The notes: generated from the letters alone by a model not told the origin. Numbered from the stretch's first letter, positions 24,677 to 34,577 are shown. The stretch is DNA of 64,000 nucleotides from an uncultured Alistipes sp. (GCF_902388705.1 NZ_CABMQJ010000001.1:119188-183187); one strand, 5' to 3'. Translations and numbers: made by a program.

Positions 24677-25687
24677 GCCGTTGAGCAGCGGCCTTACCGA
24701 ATCGCACAGAATCATGTTCGGGGCCAGTTGTATCTGCGTTTGGCTGCGTTTGCCCTCCTGTATACTTTCCAACAACAGTTTGACGGCCATCTTTCCGATA
24801 TCCTCGAGGGGCTGGCTGATTCGTGTGATCGCCGGCACGAGAAAATCCAGGTAGGGATTGTTGTCGAACGAAACGAGCGAGATATCCTCGGGAATATGCA
24901 GCCCCGATTCGCGTATGGCTTTTACCGCCCCGAGCAGAATCGTATTGCTCAAGGCGAAAATGGCGGTCGGCGGGTCGGGACGGTTGAGCGCCAGTTTTGT
25001 TTCGATATAGCCGTTCTGGATTGAAAAGTCGTTTCCCGTCACGGCTGCCTGCCCTTCGATTCCCTCCTGTGCGAGCGCATCGAGGTATCCCCGCACGCGC
25101 TGCCTGTTCGGCATCGAGTACGGCACGCCCTGTATGCAGACGATGTTCCTGTGTCCGTTTTTCAGCAGCATGCGCGTGGCGTCCATACCGCCGCAGTAAT
25201 TGTCTGTGCTGACGTACGGCAGCGATGTTTGCTCGAAATAGCGGTCGATGAGCACCACCGGAACCGAACGGTTTACCTGCTCGAGGTATTCGGGGGTCTG
25301 TCCGCATGGCACCACCACGATTCCGTCCACACGCCGCGAAAGCATTGTCCGGATACCCTCCCGTTCGTTCGCTTCATTCTCCATCGTATCGACGACCATC
25401 ACCGTGTAGCCGCGGCTTTTGGCCTCCTGGATTACGACGCTCGAGATGTCGGCGAAATAAGGGTTCGCCACCGAGGGAATCAGCAGTCCCAGGGTGTTCG
25501 TATGCTTCATGCGCAATCCTTTCGCCAACAGGCTCGGGGTATAATCGCAGCGCCGGGCCTCTTCGAGAATCAGTTCGACGGTTTTACTGCTGATCCGGTA
25601 TTTTTCGGCCTGGCCGTTGAGGACGCGCGATACGGTCGAGATGGCGAATCCGGTGCGTTTGGATATGGTTACAAGTGTTTCTTTCAT
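24671..25687 (-). CDS. LacI/GalR-family regulator of the adjacent nucleoside/ribose locus
   Basis: 338 residues from MKETLVTISKRTGFAISTVS, the LacI-type helix-turn-helix; the hinge has SLLAKGLR. The ligand domain is periplasmic-binding-protein-like, with LGLLIPSVANPYFADISSVV and SLVSFDNNPYLDFLVPAITR. The start at 25687 is chosen for its alignment to the HTH; an in-frame upstream extension is rich in basic, non-family residues. It is divergent from rbsK with a 338-bp shared region that contains a 20-bp LacI-type dyad, so it is probably a local repressor that responds to a ribose-related ligand. The ligand is inferred from context only. Confidence 0.93.
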   Translation of the reverse strand: MKETLVTISKRTGFAISTVSRVLNGQAEKYRISSKTVELILEEARRCDYTPSLLAKGLRMKHTNTLGLLIPSVANPYFADISSVVIQEAKSRGYTVMVVDTMENEANEREGIRTMLSRRVDGIVVVPCGQTPEYLEQVNRSVPVVLIDRYFEQTSLPYVSTDNYCGGMDATRMLLKNGHRNIVCIQGVPYSMPNRQRVRGYLDALAQEGIEGQAAVTGNDFSIQNGYIETKLALNRPDPPTAIFALSNTILLGAVKAIRESGLHIPEDISLVSFDNNPYLDFLVPAITRISQPLEDIGKMAVKLLLESIQEGKRSQTQIQLAPNMILCDSVRPLLNGK

Positions 25688-25862
25688 GTAGGGGCGTTTC
25701 TTTTTGTTTCTCTTTGTCCGTTTTCCGGTGCATCCTGTTTGCTGCCAAAAAAACGTTTTGTGCTTCGGTAGTGTTTCGGGCATGCCGTTTGCTGTGTGCG
25801 GATTGCTGCCGAATGGGGCTGCAAACGGCTGGAAGCATGTCGGATGCGGTTTTCTGCCAATA

Positions 25863-25893
25863 CAAATATATCGATTTATTTTAATGTAACAAA
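25863..25893 (-). promoter_or_regulatory. Promoter of the LacI-family regulator
   Basis: On the minus strand TATATTTG (25870-25863) is a perfect -7 box and TTTG (25893-25890) a -33 box with a 19-bp spacer. The transcript would have a leader of about 170 bases before the ATG at 25687. I see no strong structure in that leader. Confidence 0.7.
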
Positions 25894-25949
25894 TTATTGA
25901 GCATTATACCATAAAAAATAGTATAGAAAAGTTTGGATTTTTCTTTTAT

Positions 25950-25957
25950 TATCTTTA
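25950..25957 (+). promoter_or_regulatory. -7 box of the ribokinase-SusCD operon
   Basis: TATCTTTA, one mismatch to TAnnTTTG. Transcription would start near 25964, inside the operator that follows. The best -33 candidate, TTTG at 25932-25935, is only 14 bp away, so the promoter may depend on other factors or be weak. Confidence 0.5.
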
Positions 25958-25960
25958 TAC

Positions 25961-25980
25961 TTGCACAAACGATTGCGCAA
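25961..25980 (+). promoter_or_regulatory. LacI-type operator over the transcription start of the rbsK operon
   Basis: TTGCACAAACGATTGCGCAA is an inverted repeat with 16 of 20 positions symmetrical and the central CG typical of LacI/GalR operators. It lies immediately downstream of the -7 box, so bound regulator would block initiation or early elongation. The divergent LacI-family gene is the obvious candidate to bind it. Confidence 0.7.
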
Positions 25981-26025
25981 ACTTTGTTTTTATAATATTT
26001 TAAAAATATCCTTGAATACAGTAAC

Positions 26026-26955
26026 ATGGAAAAAATCGTGATTATAGGCAGCGCCAATACCGATCTGATTGTGCAGACCGGACGTATTCCCAAACCCGGT
26101 GAAACCGTGCTGGGCGGGGAATTCCGGATGGTTTCCGGCGGGAAGGGGGCGAATCAGGCTGTGGCTGTCGCACGCCTGGGAGGTGATGCGCATTTCGTCG
26201 CCAGGGTCGGGGGCGATCTTTTCGGCGATGAACTGATGGAGCGCTATGCCGCCGAAAAAATGGACACCTCTTATATATTGCGCGATTCGGAAACTACGAC
26301 AGGCGTTGCGCTAATCAGCGTCGACGCCAAAGCAGAAAACTGCATCGTCGTAGCCCCCGGGGCAAACGGCCGCCTGTCGAAGGCGGATATAGACCGCGCC
26401 CTGCCCGTAATCGGGCAGGCGGGATACCTGCTCATACAGCTCGAAATACCGTTGGACGTGGTGGAATACGCAATCGAAACGGCTGCCGGACTCGGGGTGA
26501 AAGTGATTCTCAATCCGGCCCCTGCAGCCCTGATCGACGAATCCTGTTTCAAATATCTCTATGCGATTACGCCCAACGAAACCGAGTGTGCCCTGCTGAC
26601 GGGCATTGAGGTGGAGTCCGAGGCCGATGCCATTGCAGCGGCTGATATATTGCTGGCGAAAGGCGTTAAAAACGTGGTGATTACGTGCGGATCGCGCGGC
26701 GCTGTCGTGCGCAGCGAAGGGTTCTTCGAGCGGATTCCGGCCTGCCGGGTCGAAGCCGTGGATACGACGGCTGCCGGCGATGTGTTCAACGGTGCGCTGG
26801 CTGTAGCGCTGGCCGAGGGAGCCCCGCTTCCCGATGCTGCGCGGTTCGCGACTTGCGCAGCGGCGGTTTCCGTGACGCGCGTGGGGGCGCAAAGCTCTGT
26901 TCCGACGCGCGGCGAGGTTGACGAACTGGTGTGCGCAAAGCTTTGTGCTAATTGA
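26026..26955 (+). CDS. rbsK: Ribokinase
   Basis: 309 residues of the PfkB family. The N-terminal signature is GSANTDLIVQTGRIPKPGET with FRMVSGGKGANQAVAVARLG, and the C-terminal motif DTTAAGDVFNGAL carries the catalytic Asp and anion hole. It phosphorylates D-ribose to ribose 5-phosphate in the cytoplasm, linking scavenged ribose to the pentose phosphate pathway. It is the first gene behind the LacI-type operator. Specificity for ribose rests on the closer match to ribokinases and on the neighbouring nucleoside hydrolase. Confidence 0.93.
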   Translation: MEKIVIIGSANTDLIVQTGRIPKPGETVLGGEFRMVSGGKGANQAVAVARLGGDAHFVARVGGDLFGDELMERYAAEKMDTSYILRDSETTTGVALISVDAKAENCIVVAPGANGRLSKADIDRALPVIGQAGYLLIQLEIPLDVVEYAIETAAGLGVKVILNPAPAALIDESCFKYLYAITPNETECALLTGIEVESEADAIAAADILLAKGVKNVVITCGSRGAVVRSEGFFERIPACRVEAVDTTAAGDVFNGALAVALAEGAPLPDAARFATCAAAVSVTRVGAQSSVPTRGEVDELVCAKLCAN

Positions 26956-27000
26956 CGGATACCCTGATTTTCCCGAATGAAACCTTTAAACTGATCGAAT

Positions 27001-28011
27001 ATGTTTGTAGTCAACAATTACGCGACGGCGGTGATATTCTGTTTTATCACGATGCTGTGCTGGGGCTCGTGGGGCAACACCCAGAAACTCGCGGGCAAGA
27101 CCTGGCGTTATGAACTCTTCTATTGGGACTATGTCGTCGGCATGCTGCTTTTTTCTCTGATACTCTGCTTTACGCTGGGCAGCTGGGGCGACGCCGGGCG
27201 TCCTTTCGCCGAAGACCTCGCGCAGGCTTCGCCGCGGGGTATCGGCAGCGTACTGCTGGGCGGCGTGATTTTCAATGCCTCCAACATTCTGCTCTCGGCC
27301 TCCGTGTCGCTGGCCGGACTGGCTGTCGCATTCCCGCTGGGCGTGGGGCTGGCGCTGGTGCTGGGCGTCATCGTCAATTACATAGGGGCGCCCAAAGGCG
27401 ATCCGGTCGTCCTGTTCCTGGGCGTTGCGCTCATCGTCGTGGCCATCGTCTGCAACGGCATCGCTTCGGGGCGCATTCAGAAAGAGCACGGTTCCTCGGC
27501 CCACAACCGCAAAGGCATCTGGCTGGCGGTGGTCGCTGGCGTGCTGATGTCGTTTTTCTACCGTTTCGTCGCCGCCGCGATGGATCTCGACAACTTCGAG
27601 TCCCCTACTCCCGGCATGCTGACACCCTACTCCGCTATCTTTATCTTTTCGGTCGGCGTGCTGTTGAGCAATTTCGTATTCAATACGCTGGTCATGAAGC
27701 GGCCTTTCGTAGGCACTCCCGTCGGATACGGCGAATATTTCAAAGGCTCGGTGCGGACGCACCTCGTCGGCATGCTCGGCGGTGCGGTCTGGTGCCTCGG
27801 CACGGCGTTCAGCTACATCGCCGCCGGCAAGGCGGGCGCCGCCATCTCCTATGCCCTGGGACAGGGGGCGCCGATGGTCGCCGCAATCTGGGGCGTCTTC
27901 GTCTGGAAGGAGTTCCGGGGCGCCAGCCGCTCGGTCAACCGGCTGCTGGCCCTCATGTTCGTGCTCTTCATCCTCGGCCTCGCCTGCATTATTCTCTCCG
28001 GAGGAAACTAA
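27001..28011 (+). CDS. Ureide-permease/RhaT-type sugar or nucleoside transporter (RusT-like)
   Basis: 336 residues with about ten hydrophobic helices of the drug/metabolite transporter superfamily. The N-terminal ITMLCWGSWGNTQKLAGKTW and YELFYWDYVVGMLLFSL are hallmarks of the ureide permease family. Duplicated helices such as AISYALGQGAPMVAAIWGVF fit the fold. It is 45 bp downstream of rbsK and 13 bp before the nucleoside hydrolase. In Bacteroides rus loci a transporter at this position imports ribose. I infer inner-membrane import of ribose or a nucleoside here. Confidence 0.88.
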   Translation: MFVVNNYATAVIFCFITMLCWGSWGNTQKLAGKTWRYELFYWDYVVGMLLFSLILCFTLGSWGDAGRPFAEDLAQASPRGIGSVLLGGVIFNASNILLSASVSLAGLAVAFPLGVGLALVLGVIVNYIGAPKGDPVVLFLGVALIVVAIVCNGIASGRIQKEHGSSAHNRKGIWLAVVAGVLMSFFYRFVAAAMDLDNFESPTPGMLTPYSAIFIFSVGVLLSNFVFNTLVMKRPFVGTPVGYGEYFKGSVRTHLVGMLGGAVWCLGTAFSYIAAGKAGAAISYALGQGAPMVAAIWGVFVWKEFRGASRSVNRLLALMFVLFILGLACIILSGGN

Positions 28012-28024
28012 TTAACCCAAACAT

Positions 28025-29026
28025 ATGAAGAAACTACTGATCCTGACGGCAATAGCCGTCTGCTGTGGAGGGTATGCCCGTGCACAGCAAATTCCCGCAT
28101 CCGGGAAGCCGCGCGTGATTTTCGAAACGGACATGGGGAACGACGTCGATGATCCGATGGCTCTGGACATGCTTTACAAGGCTATGGAACGCGGCGAGAT
28201 AGACCTCATCGGCATCGTCAGCAATAAAGACCACGTAGCCTCTCCCCGCTACATCGACATCCTGAATACATGGTACGGCCATCCCGGCATTCCTATCGGC
28301 AAGGTCAGCGGCGGCGTGACCGTGCAGGAGGCGAACAACTATGCACAGGCCGTGTGCGAGTCCGGCGCATTCCCCCGCACCCATAAGGACAAGGCTTACG
28401 AGGATGCGGTTCCGCTTTACCGCCGCCTGCTGGCCGAAAGTCCCGACAGTTCGGTGGTCGTCGTTTCCGTCGGTTTCTCGACGAACTTCGGGCGTCTGCT
28501 GGAGAGCAAGGCCGACCGTTATTCGCCGCTGGACGGCATCGAACTCGTGAAGCGCAAGGTGGCTTACTGTTCGGTGATGGCCGGCAGTTTCGGCCGCAAG
28601 GCCCGTGCGGAATTCAACGTCGTACACGATATTACCAATGCCAAGCGGCTTTTCGCCCTCTGCCCGGTGCCTGTCGTCCTGACACCTTTCGAGCTGGGCA
28701 AGGCAGTTATCTATCCCTGCTCGAGCATCGAGAATGATTACATGTGGGCCGAACTCCACCCGGTGGTCGAGGCTTACAAGGCGTACCGTAAAATGCCCTA
28801 CGACCGTCCGACATGGGATATGCTATCGGTGCTTTATGCATTGCAGCCCGGGATGTTCACCGTTTCCGAACCCGGCATCATCTGTGTCGACGGCAAGGGA
28901 TACACTTATTTTACGCCCACTCCGCGGGGACAGCATACCGTGCTTTCTGCAACGCCGGAGCAGGCGGCGCGCATCCGGGATTATTTCCTCGAAACGCTTC
29001 CCGCAAAACCCGCAAAATACAATTAA
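28025..29026 (+). CDS. Periplasmic nucleoside hydrolase (IUNH family)
   Basis: 333 residues with a signal peptide (about 1-20, ending ARAQ). The calcium-binding hallmark of inosine-uridine nucleoside hydrolases is ETDMGNDVDDPMAL (about 35-47). The later catalytic His of classical enzymes is not obvious, and the sequence belongs to the secreted Bacteroidetes branch. It would split nucleosides to free base and ribose in the periplasm, the ribose then passing to the adjacent transporter and ribokinase. Base preference is unknown. Confidence 0.9.
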   Translation: MKKLLILTAIAVCCGGYARAQQIPASGKPRVIFETDMGNDVDDPMALDMLYKAMERGEIDLIGIVSNKDHVASPRYIDILNTWYGHPGIPIGKVSGGVTVQEANNYAQAVCESGAFPRTHKDKAYEDAVPLYRRLLAESPDSSVVVVSVGFSTNFGRLLESKADRYSPLDGIELVKRKVAYCSVMAGSFGRKARAEFNVVHDITNAKRLFALCPVPVVLTPFELGKAVIYPCSSIENDYMWAELHPVVEAYKAYRKMPYDRPTWDMLSVLYALQPGMFTVSEPGIICVDGKGYTYFTPTPRGQHTVLSATPEQAARIRDYFLETLPAKPAKYN

Positions 29027-29051
29027 CCGAGTGTCAACCCAAACTAACCCG

Positions 29052-32000
29052 ATGATGAAACAAATTTACTTCAGCAAGGAGCGACCGTCCTGCAGGGGCC
29101 GTATGCGCATGCTGGTGCTGGCGCTGCTCGCCGCAGTGGCCTGCCTGCCCGTCTGGGCGCAGCAGCGGACGGTCGAGGGTGCCGTGACGGGCGAGGAGGC
29201 CGACGGTACGGCCGTGCCGCTGGTCGGCGTGGCGATTGTCGTAAAGGACGCCCCGGCCTACCATGCGGTAACCGATGTCAACGGCAAATTCAAAATCCGT
29301 ATCCGTGGCAGCGAGGACGTATTGGTCTTCCAGTACCTGGGCTACCGGCCGCAGGAGATTGCCGTTGGCAGCAAAACCCGTGTCGATGTGGAGATGCTGC
29401 AGGACCAGATGGCGGTCGAAACCGTCGTCGTAACCGCCCTCGGTATCACCCGCAAGGAGAAAAGCCTCGGCTATGCCGTGTCGAAAGTGACGGACGAAGA
29501 CCTGAACAATACGGTGACGGGCAACTGGTTGAGCGGCCTGGCCGGTAAGGTCGCGGGCCTGAACTTCGACCAGTCGTCGGCAGGCCCCGGCGGTTCGATT
29601 CGTGTCACGCTCCGCGGCGAGGGATCGCTCTCCTATGACAACAACACGGCGCTGTTCGTAGTCGACGGCGTGCCCATCGGCAGCGACATGACGTCGAACA
29701 CCGACAACGGTTCCTACGGAAATACGGTCGCTACGATCGACTACGGCAACGGCGCCGCCGACATCAACCCGGACGACGTCGAATCGGTGTCGGTGCTCAA
29801 GGGCCCTGCCGCGACCGCCCTTTACGGTTCCCGTGCGGCCAACGGCGCCATTATCATCACCACGAAGTCGGGCCGCAAGACCCGCGGACTGAACGTTACC
29901 TACTCCATGGGTGTGACGTTCGAGAAAGCCGGGTTTTTCCCCGATTTCCAGAATCAGTACGGTTCGGGTGTCTATGAGTCTGCGCAGATTAACGGCGTGA
30001 CTACCCCGCCCGAATACTCCTACTGGAACGTTCCGGCCGACAAGAGCGATACGGGCGAGAAGATTACCCGCTTCCATGCCCGTTCGTCGTTCGGCGAGAA
30101 GTACGATGCCGCGAAGATGCGTTACCTCTACGCTTCGCGCAACTGGGAAACCGACGAGTACAAACGCCTGCCGTGGGTGGCGCAGGACTGGTACAAGGGA
30201 TTCTTCCAGACCGGTGTGACCTACACGAACAGTATCTCGCTCTCGGGCAGCACCGGCGACGGCAATTCGATTCGTTTCTCCGTAAAAGACATGCGCAACG
30301 AGTGGATTGTACCCAATACGGGCTACAACAGCCAGAACTTCAACCTCTCGGTGTCGCAGAAAATCAACCGCATCATGCGCCTGAACGGCAAGGTCACCTA
30401 CTACCGCAAGAACAGCGACAACCTGCCCTCGGCGGGTTACAGCACCTCGTCGCCGCTTTACGCCCTGATTTGGAACCCCTCATCGAGCAGTGTCGACGAT
30501 CTCTATACAGAGTGGAAGACGGGGCGTATCCGCGAGATGAATGCCGCCGGTACTACGGGTTCCGGCTACCTGATTAACCCGGGCAGCGACAACCCCTACA
30601 TGATGGTCAACGAGCAGCTCAACACGCAGTCGCGCAACCGCGTTTACGGCAGCATGTCGCTCGACATCGATCTGTACAAGGAAAAGCTGAAGCTGACCCT
30701 GCGCTCGGGCATGGACCTGAACAACGACTTCCGCACCCAGCGCAAGCCGCAGTATTCGCTCGGGCATACGAACGGCTGGTACCGTGAGCAGACCGTCCAT
30801 AACTTCGAGATGAACAACGATTTCCTGTTGAGCTATAAAGACCGTTTCGGGGATTTCGATATTTCGGCGTCGTTTGGCGGCAACAACATGTACCGCGAGG
30901 CGCGCAACGTGACCGAAACGGCCGAGAACCTCGCCGAGCCCAATGTTTTCCGGCTGGTGAACGTCGCGGGCGTACTGTCGGTGTCCAATTTCCGGTCGAA
31001 AAAGAGTGTCAACAGTTTTTACGGGTTCCTCAATTTGAGCTGGCGCGACATGCTTTTCCTCGATGTCACGGGGCGTAACGACTGGTCGTCCACCCTGGCG
31101 CCGGGCAACAACTCCTATTTCTACCCCTCGGTCAGCGTCAGCGTCCTGCTCGACGAAATTTTCAAGCTCCGCGACAAGGCGCCGTGGATTGACCTGCTGA
31201 AAGTCCGCGGGTCGTGGGCCAACGTCGGCAACGACACGCAGCCCTACCAGCTGCTGCCGGTCTACAATAACAGCGATTTCCAGGGAGGATTCCGCCTTTC
31301 CAACACCATTCAGAACTACAACATCAAACCCGAGAACATCGAGAGCTGGGAGGTGGGTGTCGAAGCGCGCTTCTTCCGCAACCGGATCGGACTCGACGTC
31401 GCCTATTACGACTCCGCCACGACGAACCAAATCATCTCCGTGCCCTCCGACTGGGCGACGGGAGCCCCGGCCCGCCTGATCAATGCCGGCAAGGTGACCA
31501 ACAAAGGCGTCGAGGTCGGGCTCAACCTGCGGCCCGTACAGACCAGGGACTGGCGCTGGGATATCAGTTTCAACTGGTCGAAGAACTGGAACAGGCTGGT
31601 CGAACTGGCTCCCGGTGTGGAGGTCTGGCAGCTCAACTCGAAGCTGACGGTCGGCTCTACGGTCTTTACCTATGCCTATCCGGGCAGGGAGTTGGGACGC
31701 CTGTACGGTATCGGTTTCAAACGCGCCCCCGAGGGAGCGTTCTATGTGAACGAGGACGGGATGGCAATCGACTGCTCGGGGCAGAAAATCATCGACCCGA
31801 AGACGGGTAACCCCGAGCTGACCGAAGAACTGCTCGACCTGGGCAGCATCTACCCCAAATACAAGGCGGGCATGACGCACAAATTGAGCTGGCGCAACCT
31901 GTCGATGACGGCCACCTTCGCAGCGCAGGTCGGCGGCAACGCCTACTCGGTTACGAGTGCCGTGCTTTCGACGCTGGGCAAACTCAACAATACCGTACCG

Positions 32001-32396
32001 GGGCGTTACGACGGGCTGATTGCCGAAGGTGTCAACCTCAATGCCGACGGTTCCTATACGCAGAACCGTACCGTGACCACCAACGTGACGGAGTATTACA
32101 ACCTCTACGAACAGGTGCGCACCAACATCGAGCAGCATACCTATTCGACCTCGTACCTCAAACTCAAGGAGATGCGTATCGATTACAACCTGCCTGCGAA
32201 GGTGTGCCGCAAGCTGAAGTTCATCCAGGGCGTCGGCATCGGTTTCTACGCCACGAACCTCTTCTGCCTCACCGACTGGCCGCAGTACGACCCCGAAGTC
32301 GCTTCGTGGTCGGGCGCCTCGCTGACCAAAGGCGTCGAAACGGGCGGTTATCCGATGACCCGCACCTATGGTTTCAACCTGAAATTAACTTTCTAA
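29052..32396 (+). CDS. SusC/RagA-type TonB-dependent outer-membrane receptor
   Basis: 1114 residues (start MMKQIYFSKER; an ATG one codon later is equivalent). Signal peptide to about residue 36, then a carboxypeptidase-D regulatory-like domain (about 40-115). The plug ends YGSRAANGAIIITTK (about 257-271). A long beta-barrel follows, finishing with the aromatic strand YGFNLKLTF. SusC proteins import ligands together with a SusD lid, using TonB/ExbBD energy. It is directly followed by susD. The context points to a nucleoside, nucleotide or RNA-derived ligand. Confidence 0.95.
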   Translation: MMKQIYFSKERPSCRGRMRMLVLALLAAVACLPVWAQQRTVEGAVTGEEADGTAVPLVGVAIVVKDAPAYHAVTDVNGKFKIRIRGSEDVLVFQYLGYRPQEIAVGSKTRVDVEMLQDQMAVETVVVTALGITRKEKSLGYAVSKVTDEDLNNTVTGNWLSGLAGKVAGLNFDQSSAGPGGSIRVTLRGEGSLSYDNNTALFVVDGVPIGSDMTSNTDNGSYGNTVATIDYGNGAADINPDDVESVSVLKGPAATALYGSRAANGAIIITTKSGRKTRGLNVTYSMGVTFEKAGFFPDFQNQYGSGVYESAQINGVTTPPEYSYWNVPADKSDTGEKITRFHARSSFGEKYDAAKMRYLYASRNWETDEYKRLPWVAQDWYKGFFQTGVTYTNSISLSGSTGDGNSIRFSVKDMRNEWIVPNTGYNSQNFNLSVSQKINRIMRLNGKVTYYRKNSDNLPSAGYSTSSPLYALIWNPSSSSVDDLYTEWKTGRIREMNAAGTTGSGYLINPGSDNPYMMVNEQLNTQSRNRVYGSMSLDIDLYKEKLKLTLRSGMDLNNDFRTQRKPQYSLGHTNGWYREQTVHNFEMNNDFLLSYKDRFGDFDISASFGGNNMYREARNVTETAENLAEPNVFRLVNVAGVLSVSNFRSKKSVNSFYGFLNLSWRDMLFLDVTGRNDWSSTLAPGNNSYFYPSVSVSVLLDEIFKLRDKAPWIDLLKVRGSWANVGNDTQPYQLLPVYNNSDFQGGFRLSNTIQNYNIKPENIESWEVGVEARFFRNRIGLDVAYYDSATTNQIISVPSDWATGAPARLINAGKVTNKGVEVGLNLRPVQTRDWRWDISFNWSKNWNRLVELAPGVEVWQLNSKLTVGSTVFTYAYPGRELGRLYGIGFKRAPEGAFYVNEDGMAIDCSGQKIIDPKTGNPELTEELLDLGSIYPKYKAGMTHKLSWRNLSMTATFAAQVGGNAYSVTSAVLSTLGKLNNTVPGRYDGLIAEGVNLNADGSYTQNRTVTTNVTEYYNLYEQVRTNIEQHTYSTSYLKLKEMRIDYNLPAKVCRKLKFIQGVGIGFYATNLFCLTDWPQYDPEVASWSGASLTKGVETGGYPMTRTYGFNLKLTF

Positions 32397-32408
32397 CAAT
32401 CCGCTGCC

Positions 32409-33908
32409 ATGAAAATAACCAAATATATCGTATGCGGCCTGCTGGGCCTGCTTGCCGGCGGAGCCTGCACGACTAATTTCGACGAGTACAACGCCAATCC
32501 CAACCAGATGGACAAAGGAACCATCGGCCCCGAGGGATTGCTGGAGAACCTCGTGTTCAAGGGGGCGGAGTGTTTGCTCCACCGCACGTGGCTGCTGCAC
32601 GGGGAGCTGGTGCAGTATACCGTGTCCACGTCGAGCCTGAACGCCTACCACCGTTATATCATTCCCAACGGAATTCCGGCCGACCACTGGGCGACCCAGT
32701 TCCAGTGGGCCGCTACCGCGCAGGAGATGTACGAGTTGGCGGTGAAGCGCGAGGATCCCAACTGCCAGGCCATCGCCCTGACGATGAAGGCACTCTACCT
32801 GTCCAACTGCACCGACGGTTGGGGCGACATTCCTTTCAGCGAAGCTTTCAAGGGGTACGAGGGCGTGTCGAAGCCCAAATTCGATACGCAGGAGGAGGTA
32901 TACCGCGGGCTGTACGACCTGCTCGAGGAGGCCAACGGCCTCTACGACGCGACCAGGAAACTCTCGATGCCTGCCAAAGACCTGCTTTACAACGGCGACA
33001 TAAGCAAGTGGAGGAAGTTCACCAATTCGCTCTACCTGCGGCTGCTGATGCGCTGTGTCAACCGCGACGCCGAGCTGGGCGTAGCCGAGCGTATCCGCCG
33101 CATTGCGGAGAATCCCGCGACCTACCCCGTTTTCGCATCCAACGCCGACAATGCGACACTGTTTTACACGGGCGAGCCGCCTTTCCGCAACTATTTCGGC
33201 ACGATGACCGACACCAACTTTACTTCGACGGGCCGTGCCGCAGCCGACAACATCATCCAGATGATGGCCCGCAGCGGCGACCCCCGCCTGGCGATCTATT
33301 TCGTCCGCAGCGGCGACTCGTGGGAGGGGCTTCCCAGCGGCGAGCCGGTCGACGAAACGACCAACCTGTCGGGTGTGGCCAAGCTCAACAAACCGCTGTT
33401 GGGCGACTACTCCTCGCCGTTCTCGCTGATGAAATACGACGAAGTGCTGTTCATCCTCTCCGAGGCCGCACAGCGCGGTATCGTCGCGGGTGGAACGACG
33501 CAGGCCGAAGCCTGGTACAAGGCGGCGGTCAAGGCTTCGATTAGCTATTGGTCGGGTATCGACCCTTCGGGCAACGTGGTCGGCGACGATGTCGTGGAGG
33601 CATTCCTGAACGGTGTGGCATACGACGGTACGCTGGCGCGGATTATCGGCCAGAAGTACATCGCCCTGTTCTGGGTGGGTTTCGAGGCGTGGAACGATTA
33701 CCGCCGCACCGGATTCCCGCAGCTCGCAATCGGCAACGCCACCAGCAACGGCCATACGCTGCCCACGCGTTTCGAATATCCGGTGAATACGGCGAAAACG
33801 AATCCGGAGCGCTATGCCGAGGCTGTGGCCCGCATGGTCGAAACCTACGGTGGCGGCGATACGATGACGACGCCCGTATGGTGGAGCAAACAGGCCTCCG
33901 GCAAATAA
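32409..33908 (+). CDS. SusD/RagB-like nutrient-binding lipoprotein (SusD-like_2 type)
   Basis: 499 residues. Lipoprotein signal with lipobox ending at Cys20 (LLAGGAC). The body is helical with TPR-like units; NCTDGWGDIPFSEAFKGYEG and the C-terminal GQKYIALFWVGFEAWNDYRR are characteristic of the family. It would cap the SusC barrel at the cell surface and bind the ligand. It starts 12 bp after susC. Binding specificity cannot be read. Confidence 0.93.
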   Translation: MKITKYIVCGLLGLLAGGACTTNFDEYNANPNQMDKGTIGPEGLLENLVFKGAECLLHRTWLLHGELVQYTVSTSSLNAYHRYIIPNGIPADHWATQFQWAATAQEMYELAVKREDPNCQAIALTMKALYLSNCTDGWGDIPFSEAFKGYEGVSKPKFDTQEEVYRGLYDLLEEANGLYDATRKLSMPAKDLLYNGDISKWRKFTNSLYLRLLMRCVNRDAELGVAERIRRIAENPATYPVFASNADNATLFYTGEPPFRNYFGTMTDTNFTSTGRAAADNIIQMMARSGDPRLAIYFVRSGDSWEGLPSGEPVDETTNLSGVAKLNKPLLGDYSSPFSLMKYDEVLFILSEAAQRGIVAGGTTQAEAWYKAAVKASISYWSGIDPSGNVVGDDVVEAFLNGVAYDGTLARIIGQKYIALFWVGFEAWNDYRRTGFPQLAIGNATSNGHTLPTRFEYPVNTAKTNPERYAEAVARMVETYGGGDTMTTPVWWSKQASGK

Positions 33909-33928
33909 CAACTTAAAGCAGAATTTCT

Positions 33929-34564
33929 ATGAAACAGTTAAAATATATCGCGGTTTTGGTGTTGGCAGCCGTCGTCTTTTCAGCGTGTGACGACGATACC
34001 CGGGAGGAGCGCAGGCTGGAGCTCTCCCCGGCGCTGCCGGCGCTGGATTTCACGGCGGAGAAAGGTGTGCAGACGTTCATCCTCTATTCCGGGTTTCCGT
34101 CATGGCATATCTCGTTGAGTTACGAGGACGATTCGCAGTGGATCGACGTGTGGCCCACCGAGGGCGATTTCGACGGCCGGTTCTCAATCACCGTCGCCGC
34201 CAATCCCACGGGATATGTGCGTAGCAGCGTATTGTCCGTATATGCCGGCAAACAGATTGTCTACCAGCTGCCGATCAGGCAGACGGGCCGCGGGTTCTCG
34301 TTGGCGTTAAATGTTCCGGATAACCGGAAAACGGTCGCTGCCGCCGCACAGGAGCTGGAAATCGTGGTCACGGCGACCGGTACGTGGCACGCCGAAGTCA
34401 CGAAAGGCGGCGACTGGCTCACGCCGGGCGAAAGCTCGCCGATACGCCAGCACCTCCTGATTTCCGAGAACGGCACCGGGGCACAGCGCGAGGGTATCGT
34501 GCATTTCGCAATTCCCGGGACGGATGCGGAGCTCGACCTCTACATTACACAAACTGCGAACTAA
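33929..34564 (+). CDS. Lipoprotein with two BACON-like domains
   Basis: 211 residues with lipobox VVFSAC (Cys20). Two repeats of an immunoglobulin-like BACON fold are visible. The first (about 40-118) has WIDVWPTEGDFDGRFSITV and ends VYQLPIRQTG; the second (about 122-210) has GTWHAEVTKGGDWLTPGESS and ends DLYITQTAN. BACON domains in such loci often act as surface spacers or mucin-related modules. No catalytic motif is seen. It is 20 bp after susD and 13 bp before the phosphoesterase start used here. Confidence 0.8.
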   Translation: MKQLKYIAVLVLAAVVFSACDDDTREERRLELSPALPALDFTAEKGVQTFILYSGFPSWHISLSYEDDSQWIDVWPTEGDFDGRFSITVAANPTGYVRSSVLSVYAGKQIVYQLPIRQTGRGFSLALNVPDNRKTVAAAAQELEIVVTATGTWHAEVTKGGDWLTPGESSPIRQHLLISENGTGAQREGIVHFAIPGTDAELDLYITQTAN

Positions 34565-34577
34565 AACCATGCAAACC

